Source: Acidobacteriaceae bacterium
Lineage (GTDB): Bacteria > Acidobacteriota > Terriglobia > Terriglobales > Acidobacteriaceae
Direction of reading: 5' to 3'
Length of the DNA: 64,000 bases
NCBI GenBank assembly: GCA_027452245.1
Contig: DAIDGW010000029.1
Location: 19,734-83,733 of the forward strand
Position numbers and translations under genes: made by a program. The notes under the pieces were generated by a model. That model was not told the DNA's origin and did no database searches. It saw nothing but the letters and a program-made list of their open reading frames with translations. Position 1 is the stretch's first letter, and every line of letters begins with the position of its first letter. Shown piece after piece: positions 26,062-36,098 of this stretch.

Positions 26062-29000
26062 AAGCCCGGACTCGCGGCTATTTGCAGACTTCAGCCGCGA
26101 TTTACTGAGGCGAGGACTGAGCGTGCGATTCCAGGCACGCGGAGCCAGCATGTCGCCGACAATCCGTGACGGCGAGACGGTCGTGGTTACCCCCGTAATC
26201 ATGAGGGAATTACAGAAGGGGACTATCGTCTTAACGGAATCTAAGGAAGGTTTTCGACTTCACCGGTTGGTGATTGCGGACCACCAACAAGACCGGTTCG
26301 TGACCCGCGGTGATTGCGGCAAGGAAAACGATCTTCCTGTAAGTCGAGAACAGATTCTAGGAATTGCCCGGGCCAAGGAAGTACAGATAGGGCGAAAAGT
26401 CGTGCGAGCAGAATTCAAAACAATCCATGGTTACGTGCTGCGGGGAGCGGCGCGGGCGCAGAGGATCGCGCTCAAGTGGCTGCGCCCGACGGGAAAAGGT
26501 GCGGGGATGAAGATGCTCATCCTCTTAATGCTTGCAGCGGCGGCAGGCTTGCCGAGCCAGGCGCAGGTGGCGGTCGATGGCAGCACGAGTACCGCGACGA
26601 CTATCACGGGACCGAACCCAGTCACATTCAATTTCAACCACACGACGGCGGCGACCGCGAACCGGGTGCTGATCGTCGGGGTGTCGATCAATCTCACGCA
26701 GGGCACGGGCACGGCGGTATCGGGGATTACATACGGCGGGACACCTCTGACGCTGATTGGAGCGCACAACGACGCGGGCAGCACGCGGCGGGTGGAGCTG
26801 TGGTATCTGCTGGCGCCGGCGAGCGGAACGAAGGCGATTGCGGTTACGGTAAGCAATCCGGCCAACACGGCAGTAGGAGTGGTGGCGGGGGCGACGACAT
26901 TTACTGGTGTGGATCAGACGGTTCCGCTGGGAACGTTTGTTTCGGCGGACGGCGCGGCCGGCACATATTCGCAACTGGATGTACCCAGCGTGGTGAACGG
27001 GATGATTCTTGACACGCTGGCGATTGATGGAGGAACCGCGGCCACGGTTTCCGGACCGCAGGTGCAGCAGTGGAACCTGAATACTGGGGCGAATGCAAAC
27101 CAGGACGCGAGCGGAGTGGCGAGCAGCCGGACGGGCGCTCCGAGCGTTCCGGTATCGGAAGTTTTCAGCGGGAATACGAATTGGGCCCTGGGAGCGATTT
27201 CAGTGAATCCGTCGACGGCCGATATTGCGGTGAGCACGAGCGTGGCGACGGTGCAGGTGGGGAGCAATTCGACCTACAACATCACGGTGACGAACAACGG
27301 TCCATCAGCGGCGAATAATGTCACGCTGACGGACACGCTGGCGCCGGGAGTGACGTTCGTTTCCGCGACGCCGAGCGCGGGAACAACATGCTCGGGAACA
27401 GGGCCGCTTAACTGTACATTGCCGAGTTCGCTGGCGAGCGGGGGTACGGCAACGATTTCTGTTGTAGTAAATGCGGCAACATCGGGAGCGTACTCGAACA
27501 CGGCAACGGTAACGGACTCGGGGACTCCGCCGGACCCGAACACGGGAAATAACACGTACGTCTCGGTGGCTACGGTGCAGTCGGTGGCGTGCGGAACTAC
27601 GTCGCAGGCGGCTCCGGGCGGAACCCTGTCGGGAACGATCAATACATATTATCCGGGGACGGCGAGCGTCAGCGCGGGAGCGACCTCGATTTCGATTGGA
27701 GCGGGGACCGGGGCGGGACAAGCGATTGCGGCGGGCAATCTGCTGCTGGTCATTCAGATGCAGGATGCCGCGATTAACACTTCCAATAACGTTGCATACG
27801 GAAATGGCAGCACGGGGGCGGGATTCACGTCGCTGAATAGTGCAGGGAATTATGAATTTGTCACCGCCACAAATGCGGTGGGCACGGGCGGGGGCACGCT
27901 GAACATTGCGGGATCGGGCAACGGTGGAGGGCTGGTTTTCAATTACACCGCGGCGGCAGCGACCTCGACGAAGGGGGCGAGCACGTTTCAAGTGGTGGTG
28001 GTGCCGCAGTACACGACTGCAACGCTGAGTTCAGGGCTGACAGCGCAGGCATGGAACGGGTCCACAGGCGGCGTACTGGCACTGGATGCGTCGGCCACAC
28101 TGAGCCTGGGTGGCGCGACCGTGGCGGTGGATGGATTGGGATTCCGTGGGGCTGCGGGCATGCAGTTAACGGGAGCGGGAGGAGGATCTCCCAATGACTT
28201 TCTGGCAGCGGCTCCGGGAACCTATGCAGGAAATCCGGAAGCGGGGTTCGATGCTGCCAAGGGTGAAGGAGTTGCGGGAACGCCGCTGTGGTTGGAATTG
28301 GGCGGGACCTATGTGAACAGCAACAGTGACTATCCGAGTGGAGGGGCGGCGGACGGAAGCATGGCGCGCGGAGCTCCGGGCAATGGCGGCGGCGGCGGCA
28401 CGGACGCCGACCCGGCAAACAACGACCAGAACTCCGGAGGAGGCGGTGGAGGCAATGGCGGGGCGGGCGGGTTTGGCGGCGACTCGTGGAGTACCAATCT
28501 CAGCACAGGCGGCGAAGGCGGGGGAGCATTTCCGGCGACCATCAATCGCATCTCCATGGGTGGTGGAGGTGGAGCAGGAACGCGTAACAATTCCGATGGC
28601 GACGACCAAGCGAGCAGCGGTTCTGCAGGCGGAGGCATCATCATCATCCGCGCATATGGGCTGAGCGGAACTGGAACGCTGACAGCAAACGGAGCGGCCG
28701 CATACAACAATACGGCAAACGACGGGGGTGGCGGCGGAGGGGCGGGGGGAACCATCGTGGTGCTTTCCGCAAATGGCGGGGAAGGCGGCCTGACGCTGCA
28801 ATCGAATGGGGGCAACGGCGGGGACGCCTGGCAAGCGAACCCCTTTACCCTGGGCAAACGTCATGGCCCCGGCGGCGGCGGCGGTGGCGGAGCAGTTTTT
28901 GTTTCCGGAGCGCCAGCCAGCATCAGCGTGAACGGCGGTGTGAATGGGACGACCGAAACTCCGGGAGTGCCTTATGGCTCGACTTCCGGCGGACTGGGTG

Positions 29001-32000
29001 TGAGCGCGACAAACGCGTCGCTGACCTCTACGTCGGGGACCCAGTCGGGCGCCCAGTGCACTCCGGACATGACACTGGGAAAGAGCCACGTGGGCAATTT
29101 TGTGCGTGGTTCTACCGCCAATTACACGATTCCGGTGCAGAACGTGAGCGCGTATGGCCCCTCGGTGGGCGTGGTTACGGTGGACGACACGCTGCCGCCG
29201 GGGCTGACTCCGAGCAGTGCTACGGGAACGGGGTGGAGTTGCTCGGTGGCATCGCAGACACTGAGTTGCGTGCGTTCCGACAGTTTGGCCGCGGGCGCTT
29301 ATTATCCGTCGATCACGGTTACCGCGAATGTGCAGCAGTCGGCGCCATCCAGCGTGACCAATACCGCGTATGTGTCCGGCGGGGGCGAGGTGAATCTCGT
29401 AAATGATAGCGCGACCGATGTGGCGAACGTGATATCGAGCGCGGATCTGAGCATGGCGGAAACGGCGTCGCCGAATCCGGTGGCGGCGGGCAGCAATATT
29501 ACATACACGCAAGTTTTGACCAACAACGGTCCCAGCGCCGCGGACAACGCGACGATTGTGGCTCCGGTGCCGGCGAACACGACATTCGTCTCGATGGCCG
29601 CCCCTGCAGGATGGACCTGCCTCGATCCTACAGTCGGATCGATTGGCAACGTGGTTTGCAGCACATCAAACCTGGCCGCGAGCGCGGGCGTGAACACAGC
29701 CAGCTTCTCGATGATGGTCAAGGTAAATGCCAGCGTGGCGAATGGGACGACGATTACGGGAACGGTGACGGCGAGTTCCTCCACCAGCGATCCGAACGCG
29801 AGCAACAACACAGCGATGGCGAGCACGCTGGTGGGAACGACGACGCAGGCGGAGATGGTAGTCACCAACATGGCTTCGCCGAACCCGGTGGTGGCGGGGA
29901 GCAACATCACGTACACCCAGGTGGTCACGAACGTTGGCAGTGTGACGGCGACGAGTCCGACATTCACGGAAAATATACCGGCAAATACGACGTTTCAATC
30001 CATCTCAGTGCCGGGAGGCACGAGTTGTACGACGCCCCCGGTGGGCGGAACGGGAACGATCAGTTGCACATCGCCAAATGCTCCTGCGGGAACGAGCGGG
30101 ACCGTGGTTCTGGTGGTACAAGTGGGGGCGGGAACGGCGAGCGGAACCGTCATCACCGATACCGCAACGGTGACGTCCTCGAACCAGGCCTTCGGACCGA
30201 ATTCGGCAACGGTAACCGATGTCGTGGCGAGCGGAACGCAGGCGGATCTTGCCTTGAGCACGGTGGCAACGCCGAGTTCGGTGTACGCGGGCAACAACAT
30301 TACATATACGCAGACGATCACGAATAACGGTCCGGCGACGGCAACGAATGTGAGCTTCACGGAAGCGACGCCGGCAAACACCACCTACCAATCGATTTCG
30401 ACTCCAGCGGGTTGGAGTTGCACGACGCCGGCGGTGGGGGCGACGGGGACGATTACTTGTACAACGACGAACCTGGCGGCTTCGGCGTCGGCGAACATGG
30501 TCATCACGATGGGAGTGGCTTCATCGGTGGGTAAGGGCCCAACGACTGCCACGTCAACGGTTTCGGAGACGGGAACCACGGATCCGAATCTCACGAACAA
30601 CACGACGACCGTGGTGACGGATATTGCTGATCAATGCGCGCTGGTGGTGACCAACAGCGGAAATCCAAATACGGTGCTGGCTGGAAATAACATCACCTAT
30701 ACGCAAACCGTGATGAACAGCGGTCCGAGTAATTGCGCGAACGTGCAGTTCACGGAGGCGATTCCCGCACACACGACCTTATCTTCGTTTACGGGAGCGG
30801 CCGGCTGGAGTTGTACGACGACGCCTTCGATCAGTTGCACCAATGCGAGCCTGGCGCCTGGTGGAGCCACTACGTTTACGTTCGTGGCGGCGGTGAACGG
30901 CGGCACGGCGTCGGGAACAATCATCACCGACACCGATACGGCGACGACAACTACCACGGGAAGCACGCTGAATAACTCTGCGACCGTGAACACAACGGTG
31001 GGAGCGAATGGAACGGCGGATCTCAGCATCACGGACAGCGGAAGCCCGAATCCGGCGAGCGCTGGCGGCACAATCACGTTCACACAAGTGGTAGCAAACA
31101 ACGGGCCATCGAATGCGCGAAGCGTAACCGTGACCGAGACCGTTCCGACGAACACCACCTTCTCTTCACTGAGTGCAACGGGAGGCTGGACGTGCCGCGG
31201 GACGTCGCCTTACACTTGCACGCTCTTCAACTTCGCGGCGAATGCGACAGCTACGATCACGTTTGTAGTGACCGTAAGTCCAACGGATACAGCTGCGATT
31301 ACGGATACAGCCAGTATCGCTTCGCGGTTCACGACCGATCCCAACACCTCGAACAATACGGCGACAGCGACCGTGCAGGTGGGCGATTCAGCGGACTTGT
31401 CGGTCACGATTACGGGAACGCCGGTTCCGGTGGAGGGCGGCGCGAATGTCACTTACACGCAAACGGTCACGAATGCGGGGCCGAGCACAGCAACGGGAGT
31501 AACGTTTGTAGAGTCAACTCCGCCGCATACGACCTTCGTATCGTTAACGCCGGTTCCCGCGGGATGGACCTGCACGCTTCCGGCTGTGGGGACGCCTGGA
31601 ACCATCCGCTGTACGAATCCAAGCCTTGCGACGGGCAACACGAGCTTCCCGCTGGTGCTGAAGGTCACGGCAGGCACACCTCCGGGAACGACAATCACGC
31701 TGACGGGATCAGTGAGTTCGTCGACGAGCGACCCGAATACGAGCAATAACACCGCCAGTTTCACGGACGTAGTAGCTACCAATACGGAAGCCGACCTGGT
31801 CGTGACGAACGTGGCAACGCCGACTTCAGTAGCTGCCGGCAGCAACGTGACGTACACGCAAAGCGTCAAGAACAATGGCCCGGCGGCAGCGGCCAGCGCG
31901 ACCTTCAGCGAGACGACTCCGCCGAATACGACATTCCAATCTCTTACTGTACCTGCCGGATGGACGTGTACGAAGCCCGCAGTGGGAGGAACAGGAACGA

Positions 32001-35000
32001 TCAGTTGTACGGATCCGAGTATGGCGCTGAATGCAACGGCGAACTTCACGGTGGTGCTGCAAGTGAATGCGAATACGGCCCCGGGGACGAACATCTCCGA
32101 GACGGCGACGGCAACTGCCACAAATATTGTTCCGAACCTGACCACCAACAGTGCGACAGCAACCGTGGTGGTGGCAAACGCGAACGGCGCAGACGTCGCG
32201 ATTGTGAAGACGGCATCGCCGAATCCGGTGTTGCAAGGGGATACGCTGACTTACACGCTGGCGGTTACGAATAACGGTCCGGCGTCGGCGACGAACGTGA
32301 CCGTGACGGACAGCCTGCCATCGTATGTGACCTATCTCTCGGCGCAGACAACGACAGGATCATGTTCGGAGGCGGGTGGAATGGTGACCTGTCTTCTGGG
32401 AACGATGGCCAGCGGCGATAACGAAACCGTTACCATCCTGACCACAGCCGGTACACCGGGAACAGTGTCGAACACGGCGACGGTCACGGCGGACCAGAGC
32501 GATCCCAACACGGGTAACAATTCCTCGACGCAGACCGAGACCATTGCTTTCTCCACTGCCGTGCAACTGCAGTACTTCGTGGCGCAGGCCGGGAGAGACC
32601 AGAGTGGAGCGCAGCACGTGCTGCTGATATGGAAAACGGGAGAAGAGGAGCACAATCTCGGCTTCAACGTGTACCGTCAAGTGGGCGAGAACGAAGTGAA
32701 AATCAATCCATCATTGGTTGCGGGCTCTGCTCTGCAAATGACGGGTGCGCTGCCGCAGCATATGGGGAAAACATATACGTGGATTGATGCCAACGCCCTC
32801 GTGGCAGGAGCGCAGTACTGGCTGGAGGACGTGAGCGTCGGCGGCGGACGGCAGATGCATGGGCCGATTTCGGTACAGGGCAATTTCGCATCGGCCATGG
32901 ACGCGAAGCCAATGGCTTCGCACACGCTGGCCCAGTTGAATCAGGCGCAGGCTCCGGCGATCAGCGGAGCGCTGAGCCATCATGTGCAGGCGATGCCGCA
33001 ACTGAACGCCTCGCAAGCGCAGTTGAAGAAGCAGTTTGAACTGGCCGCGCACCCCGGGGTGAAGATTCTGGTGAACCGCGAGGGCTGGTACCAGGTGACG
33101 CAGCCGCAACTGGTGCAGGCAGGAATGAATCCGAATGTGGATCCGGCGACGCTGCATTTGTATGCGGAGGCGGTGGAGCAGCCGATCCAGATTGTCGGAG
33201 CGACTGCGGGAGCAGGAGGATTCGGGCCCCAGGCCGCGATCCGATTCTACGGGACGGGAATCGATACGCCCTACTCGGGGAACCGTGTTTACTGGCTGAA
33301 CTGGGGAGACGGAAGTGGCGCGCGAATGAGCCGTTTACCGGTTTTGACGGGATCGAACCAGCCCCCGGAGAATTATCCGGATGCGGTGATCCTGGAACAG
33401 CACACGACCTATTTCGGAGCGTTGCTGACCACGAACGGGAACAATTTCTTCGGATCGATCGTAACCTCGACGCCACTTGACCAGGTTCTGGACGTTCCGC
33501 ATCTGGACCGGAAAGCGAGCTTCGGCGGGCAACTGGATGTGGCGTTACAAGGGGCCATTAGCGGAATGCCGCACGACGTCAGCGTGTCGCTGAACGGGAC
33601 GAACCTGGGCGACGTAAATTTCACAGGACAGGATGTGGGTAAACTTTCCGTGAGCATTCCCGAGGGAATGCTGCAGGAAGGACCGAACACCGTGACGCTA
33701 ACCGCTCAAGATGGCGATTATGACGTCAGCCTTGTGCAGGCAATCAAGATTTCCTATCCGCACAGGTTCATGGCCGACGCGGATCAATTGAGGTTTACCG
33801 GCTTGCCGGGAGAAGAAGTTCGCATTGGGGGATTCCAGGCGCAACCCGCGGCGGTGGTGGATATCACCCTGCCGAATCATCCGGTGATGCTGACGCCTGA
33901 GGTGACGCTGAATAACGGCACGTACGAAATGGCGGTACAGATTCCGTGGGGCAACTGGAGCGATGGAGATTCTCTGCACACGGTGCTGGCCGTGGCCGGC
34001 GATCGAATTGGAAGCGTGGTGGCGGTGGTGCCGAATCATCCTTCGCAGTGGCACGCCGAACGGACGGGCGCGCCGATTGTCATGATCTCGCATGAGAATT
34101 TCGTGGGCGCGTTGCCGCCGTTAGTGAAGGCGCACAGGGCACAGGGACAGGAATCGAAGGTTGTGCTGATCAATGACCTGTACGACGAATATAACTTCGG
34201 AGAGCGCAGTCCCTACGTAATCCGGCAGTTCCTGCAGGGGGCAAGCCAGCACTGGCGCGTCAAGCCGCAATATCTGCTGTTGAACGGACGTGCGTCATTG
34301 GATCCGCGCAACTACCTGGGATTTGGGGAACTGGATTTTGTTCCCACCATGATCATTCCAGCTTCGACGCTGATGACGGCTTCGGATGACTGGTTCTCGG
34401 ATTTTTCGAACACAGGAGTGCCGACACTGGCAACCGGACGCCTGCCGGTGAGCACGCTGGATGATGCAAGCCTGGTGGTGGGGAAAATCGCGGGCTACGA
34501 GACATCGTCCAGCACGGGATCGTGGGCTTCGCAGGCAGTCATGGTGGCCGATACCAACGATGCCAGCGACGATTTCACGGGCTATACGAAGAATGTGCAG
34601 GCGCAATTGCCGAAAAGCCTGAAGCCTACGGACATCTTCACGGGAAATGTGGGGGTGAATGTGGCGCGCCAGCAGATCGTGGCGGATATCAATTCAGGAG
34701 CTTTGCTGGTGAATTATTTTGGCCATGGATCGGAAGAACAGTGGTCTGGCTCGGATATTTTCGATGACACTGCGGCGAATTCACTGACGAATGGATCCGA
34801 GTTGCCGGTGTTTCTAATCATGGATTGTTTGAACGGGTATTTTCAGGATGTATATGCGCAGCCTCTGGGAGTGACGATTCTGCTGGCCCCGACGGGCGGA
34901 GGGGTGGCTGTCCTAGCCTCAAGCGGATTGAATCAGGCGCTGCCGCAGGCGGCGATGGACCAGTACATCGTGCAGGATGCGTTCAGCATGGCGCTCGGCG

Positions 35001-35125
35001 ACGCGATTGTGAAAGCGAAGTCGCAGATCACAGATCCGGGGACCCGTGAAACCTACATCCTGTTTGGCGACCCGGCGATGAGGATCAAAGGGAGCACGAA
35101 GTCGCAGCCGTCTGCCACCCGATAG
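26054..35125 (+). CDS. giant fusion: S26-type peptidase domain, DUF11 repeats and C25 (gingipain-like) protease
   Basis: A single 3023-codon frame. Residues 1-140 form an S26/LexA-like peptidase with GASMSPT (S32) and a FRLHRLV His (H70) plus TRGDCGKEND, the Ser/His arrangement of archaeal/ER-type signal peptidases. Residue 152 starts an internal signal peptide (MKMLILLMLAAAAGLPSQAQ). A beta-rich domain follows, then DUF11 repeat 1, a ~350-residue Gly-rich region, nine further DUF11 repeats, and a module with the WKTGEEEHNLGFNVYR pattern. The C-terminal peptidase C25 domain has NYFGHGSEEQW (H2891) and IMDCLNGYF (C2925). The signal peptide and repeats indicate a secreted or surface protein. 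It may be two genes whose boundary lost its stop; translation from ATG 26507 would give the secreted part alone. Confidence 0.85.
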   Translation: MTESPDSRLFADFSRDLLRRGLSVRFQARGASMSPTIRDGETVVVTPVIMRELQKGTIVLTESKEGFRLHRLVIADHQQDRFVTRGDCGKENDLPVSREQILGIARAKEVQIGRKVVRAEFKTIHGYVLRGAARAQRIALKWLRPTGKGAGMKMLILLMLAAAAGLPSQAQVAVDGSTSTATTITGPNPVTFNFNHTTAATANRVLIVGVSINLTQGTGTAVSGITYGGTPLTLIGAHNDAGSTRRVELWYLLAPASGTKAIAVTVSNPANTAVGVVAGATTFTGVDQTVPLGTFVSADGAAGTYSQLDVPSVVNGMILDTLAIDGGTAATVSGPQVQQWNLNTGANANQDASGVASSRTGAPSVPVSEVFSGNTNWALGAISVNPSTADIAVSTSVATVQVGSNSTYNITVTNNGPSAANNVTLTDTLAPGVTFVSATPSAGTTCSGTGPLNCTLPSSLASGGTATISVVVNAATSGAYSNTATVTDSGTPPDPNTGNNTYVSVATVQSVACGTTSQAAPGGTLSGTINTYYPGTASVSAGATSISIGAGTGAGQAIAAGNLLLVIQMQDAAINTSNNVAYGNGSTGAGFTSLNSAGNYEFVTATNAVGTGGGTLNIAGSGNGGGLVFNYTAAAATSTKGASTFQVVVVPQYTTATLSSGLTAQAWNGSTGGVLALDASATLSLGGATVAVDGLGFRGAAGMQLTGAGGGSPNDFLAAAPGTYAGNPEAGFDAAKGEGVAGTPLWLELGGTYVNSNSDYPSGGAADGSMARGAPGNGGGGGTDADPANNDQNSGGGGGGNGGAGGFGGDSWSTNLSTGGEGGGAFPATINRISMGGGGGAGTRNNSDGDDQASSGSAGGGIIIIRAYGLSGTGTLTANGAAAYNNTANDGGGGGGAGGTIVVLSANGGEGGLTLQSNGGNGGDAWQANPFTLGKRHGPGGGGGGGAVFVSGAPASISVNGGVNGTTETPGVPYGSTSGGLGVSATNASLTSTSGTQSGAQCTPDMTLGKSHVGNFVRGSTANYTIPVQNVSAYGPSVGVVTVDDTLPPGLTPSSATGTGWSCSVASQTLSCVRSDSLAAGAYYPSITVTANVQQSAPSSVTNTAYVSGGGEVNLVNDSATDVANVISSADLSMAETASPNPVAAGSNITYTQVLTNNGPSAADNATIVAPVPANTTFVSMAAPAGWTCLDPTVGSIGNVVCSTSNLAASAGVNTASFSMMVKVNASVANGTTITGTVTASSSTSDPNASNNTAMASTLVGTTTQAEMVVTNMASPNPVVAGSNITYTQVVTNVGSVTATSPTFTENIPANTTFQSISVPGGTSCTTPPVGGTGTISCTSPNAPAGTSGTVVLVVQVGAGTASGTVITDTATVTSSNQAFGPNSATVTDVVASGTQADLALSTVATPSSVYAGNNITYTQTITNNGPATATNVSFTEATPANTTYQSISTPAGWSCTTPAVGATGTITCTTTNLAASASANMVITMGVASSVGKGPTTATSTVSETGTTDPNLTNNTTTVVTDIADQCALVVTNSGNPNTVLAGNNITYTQTVMNSGPSNCANVQFTEAIPAHTTLSSFTGAAGWSCTTTPSISCTNASLAPGGATTFTFVAAVNGGTASGTIITDTDTATTTTTGSTLNNSATVNTTVGANGTADLSITDSGSPNPASAGGTITFTQVVANNGPSNARSVTVTETVPTNTTFSSLSATGGWTCRGTSPYTCTLFNFAANATATITFVVTVSPTDTAAITDTASIASRFTTDPNTSNNTATATVQVGDSADLSVTITGTPVPVEGGANVTYTQTVTNAGPSTATGVTFVESTPPHTTFVSLTPVPAGWTCTLPAVGTPGTIRCTNPSLATGNTSFPLVLKVTAGTPPGTTITLTGSVSSSTSDPNTSNNTASFTDVVATNTEADLVVTNVATPTSVAAGSNVTYTQSVKNNGPAAAASATFSETTPPNTTFQSLTVPAGWTCTKPAVGGTGTISCTDPSMALNATANFTVVLQVNANTAPGTNISETATATATNIVPNLTTNSATATVVVANANGADVAIVKTASPNPVLQGDTLTYTLAVTNNGPASATNVTVTDSLPSYVTYLSAQTTTGSCSEAGGMVTCLLGTMASGDNETVTILTTAGTPGTVSNTATVTADQSDPNTGNNSSTQTETIAFSTAVQLQYFVAQAGRDQSGAQHVLLIWKTGEEEHNLGFNVYRQVGENEVKINPSLVAGSALQMTGALPQHMGKTYTWIDANALVAGAQYWLEDVSVGGGRQMHGPISVQGNFASAMDAKPMASHTLAQLNQAQAPAISGALSHHVQAMPQLNASQAQLKKQFELAAHPGVKILVNREGWYQVTQPQLVQAGMNPNVDPATLHLYAEAVEQPIQIVGATAGAGGFGPQAAIRFYGTGIDTPYSGNRVYWLNWGDGSGARMSRLPVLTGSNQPPENYPDAVILEQHTTYFGALLTTNGNNFFGSIVTSTPLDQVLDVPHLDRKASFGGQLDVALQGAISGMPHDVSVSLNGTNLGDVNFTGQDVGKLSVSIPEGMLQEGPNTVTLTAQDGDYDVSLVQAIKISYPHRFMADADQLRFTGLPGEEVRIGGFQAQPAAVVDITLPNHPVMLTPEVTLNNGTYEMAVQIPWGNWSDGDSLHTVLAVAGDRIGSVVAVVPNHPSQWHAERTGAPIVMISHENFVGALPPLVKAHRAQGQESKVVLINDLYDEYNFGERSPYVIRQFLQGASQHWRVKPQYLLLNGRASLDPRNYLGFGELDFVPTMIIPASTLMTASDDWFSDFSNTGVPTLATGRLPVSTLDDASLVVGKIAGYETSSSTGSWASQAVMVADTNDASDDFTGYTKNVQAQLPKSLKPTDIFTGNVGVNVARQQIVADINSGALLVNYFGHGSEEQWSGSDIFDDTAANSLTNGSELPVFLIMDCLNGYFQDVYAQPLGVTILLAPTGGGVAVLASSGLNQALPQAAMDQYIVQDAFSMALGDAIVKAKSQITDPGTRETYILFGDPAMRIKGSTKSQPSATR
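26507..26566 (+). other. internal signal peptide and possible translation restart in the giant gene
   Basis: ATG 26507 is in frame with the giant gene and opens a 20-residue stretch typical of a Sec signal peptide ending in AQ. AAAAGG at 26494-26499 could act as its ribosome binding site. If used, the secreted protease would be made separately from the S26-like domain. Confidence 0.5.
27990..29040 (+). repeat. Gly-rich low-complexity coding region
   Basis: About 350 codons of the giant gene with runs such as GNGGGGGTD and GGGGGAGG, flanked by LDASATLSLGGATVAVDGLGF-like beta strands. This composition occurs in large bacterial surface proteins. The high GGC/GGA content makes this DNA strongly G-biased. 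Confidence 0.7.
29441..32545 (+). repeat. tandem array of eight DUF11 repeats
   Basis: Units begin at about 29441, 29849, 30242, 30637, 31017, 31391, 31790 and 32189, so each spans 374-408 bp. Each encodes an ADL-type start, an ASPNPVxAGxNITYTQ strand, NNGPSxA and a TxANTTFxS segment. Two more copies sit at about 27218 and 29066. DUF11 is an Ig-like beta-sandwich domain found in cell-surface stalks. The copies differ enough to be old duplications. Confidence 0.88.
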
Positions 35126-35216
35126 GGATGATTGGGCCTCGCGGGAGTTGGACTGCCTCACTCTGGGATCGCCATACGACAGAACGGATAAGGTATCAAG
35201 GCCAAGACCTCCGCGA

Positions 35217-36098
35217 CTATTTCTTTCGTTCCACAAGAAATCGTGCCAACTCTTTTAATGGCTCCGAACGGGCGCCAAAGCTCTCCAATTGCTGGAGCGC
35301 GCTTCGCACCAGTTCATCAGCCTTCTGCTCCGATTTTGCGATGCCAAACAGCGCTGGATATGTGACTTTCTCCGAAGCCAGATCCTTGCCTGCGGTCTTG
35401 CCCAGTTGTTCGGAGGTCTGGGTCACGTCCAGAATGTCGTCCACGATCTGGAAGGCCAGTCCTACAGACTTTCCAAACGCGCGCAGGTGATCGATTTCGC
35501 GGTTGCTGGCTCCCGCGTAAAGTCCTCCGCTTACCAGGCTTGCAGTAATCAATGCCGCTGTTTTGGCTTGATGGATGTACTCGAGCATTCCCGCATCGGG
35601 TTTGGTGTGTTCAGCCTCAAGATCCACAACTTGACCGCCGATCATGCCATCCACGGTTCCGGTTCCTCGAGCAATCTCTTCAATGATCCGAACGCGGGCT
35701 TCGGCGGGACATTGCAATCGGGCCAAGACTTCGTACGCCTGGGTCTGCAAAGCGTCGCCGGCCAGAATGGCCAGTGCTTCTCCGAAAGCTACATGGCAGG
35801 TGGGCCGCCCGCGGCGAAGATCGTCGTTGTCCAACGCCGGCAGATCATCATGGATGAGGGAATAGGTATGCAGCATTTCCAGCGCTGCGCCGAGGTCTTC
35901 GATGCGGCTGGGAAGCGTGCCTGCCATCATCCGCCCGGCCTCCATGCAAAGAATGGGACGGAGCCGCTTTCCGCCGGCGAAAATGCTGTGCCGCATAGCC
36001 TTATGAATCGACGTGGGATGCTGGTTTGCCGCGGGAATCAGCCGATCTAGCGCGGCATCGGCCAGACAACGGCCCTTTTCAAGAGTTTCGTTCAACAT
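35217..36098 (-). CDS. ispA: polyprenyl (farnesyl/geranylgeranyl) diphosphate synthase
   Basis: I chose ATG 36098, giving 293 residues; the frame is open for a further ~87 codons upstream without family similarity. Both aspartate-rich motifs of the isoprenyl synthase fold are present: HDDLPALDNDD and QIVDDILD. FAGGKRLRP near the N-terminus is the typical substrate-binding Lys-Arg element. The enzyme makes C15 or C20 isoprenoid diphosphates for quinone, undecaprenyl or carotenoid synthesis in the cytoplasm. xseB lies nearby on the same strand, as in many genomes; here a receiver-like gene is inserted between them. Confidence 0.93.
   Translation of the reverse strand: MLNETLEKGRCLADAALDRLIPAANQHPTSIHKAMRHSIFAGGKRLRPILCMEAGRMMAGTLPSRIEDLGAALEMLHTYSLIHDDLPALDNDDLRRGRPTCHVAFGEALAILAGDALQTQAYEVLARLQCPAEARVRIIEEIARGTGTVDGMIGGQVVDLEAEHTKPDAGMLEYIHQAKTAALITASLVSGGLYAGASNREIDHLRAFGKSVGLAFQIVDDILDVTQTSEQLGKTAGKDLASEKVTYPALFGIAKSEQKADELVRSALQQLESFGARSEPLKELARFLVERKK

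Noticed and set aside
29441..32545. CRISPR-like regular spacing in the DUF11 array
   Set aside because: The period is 374-408 bp and the DNA is protein-coding throughout; copies are diverged.
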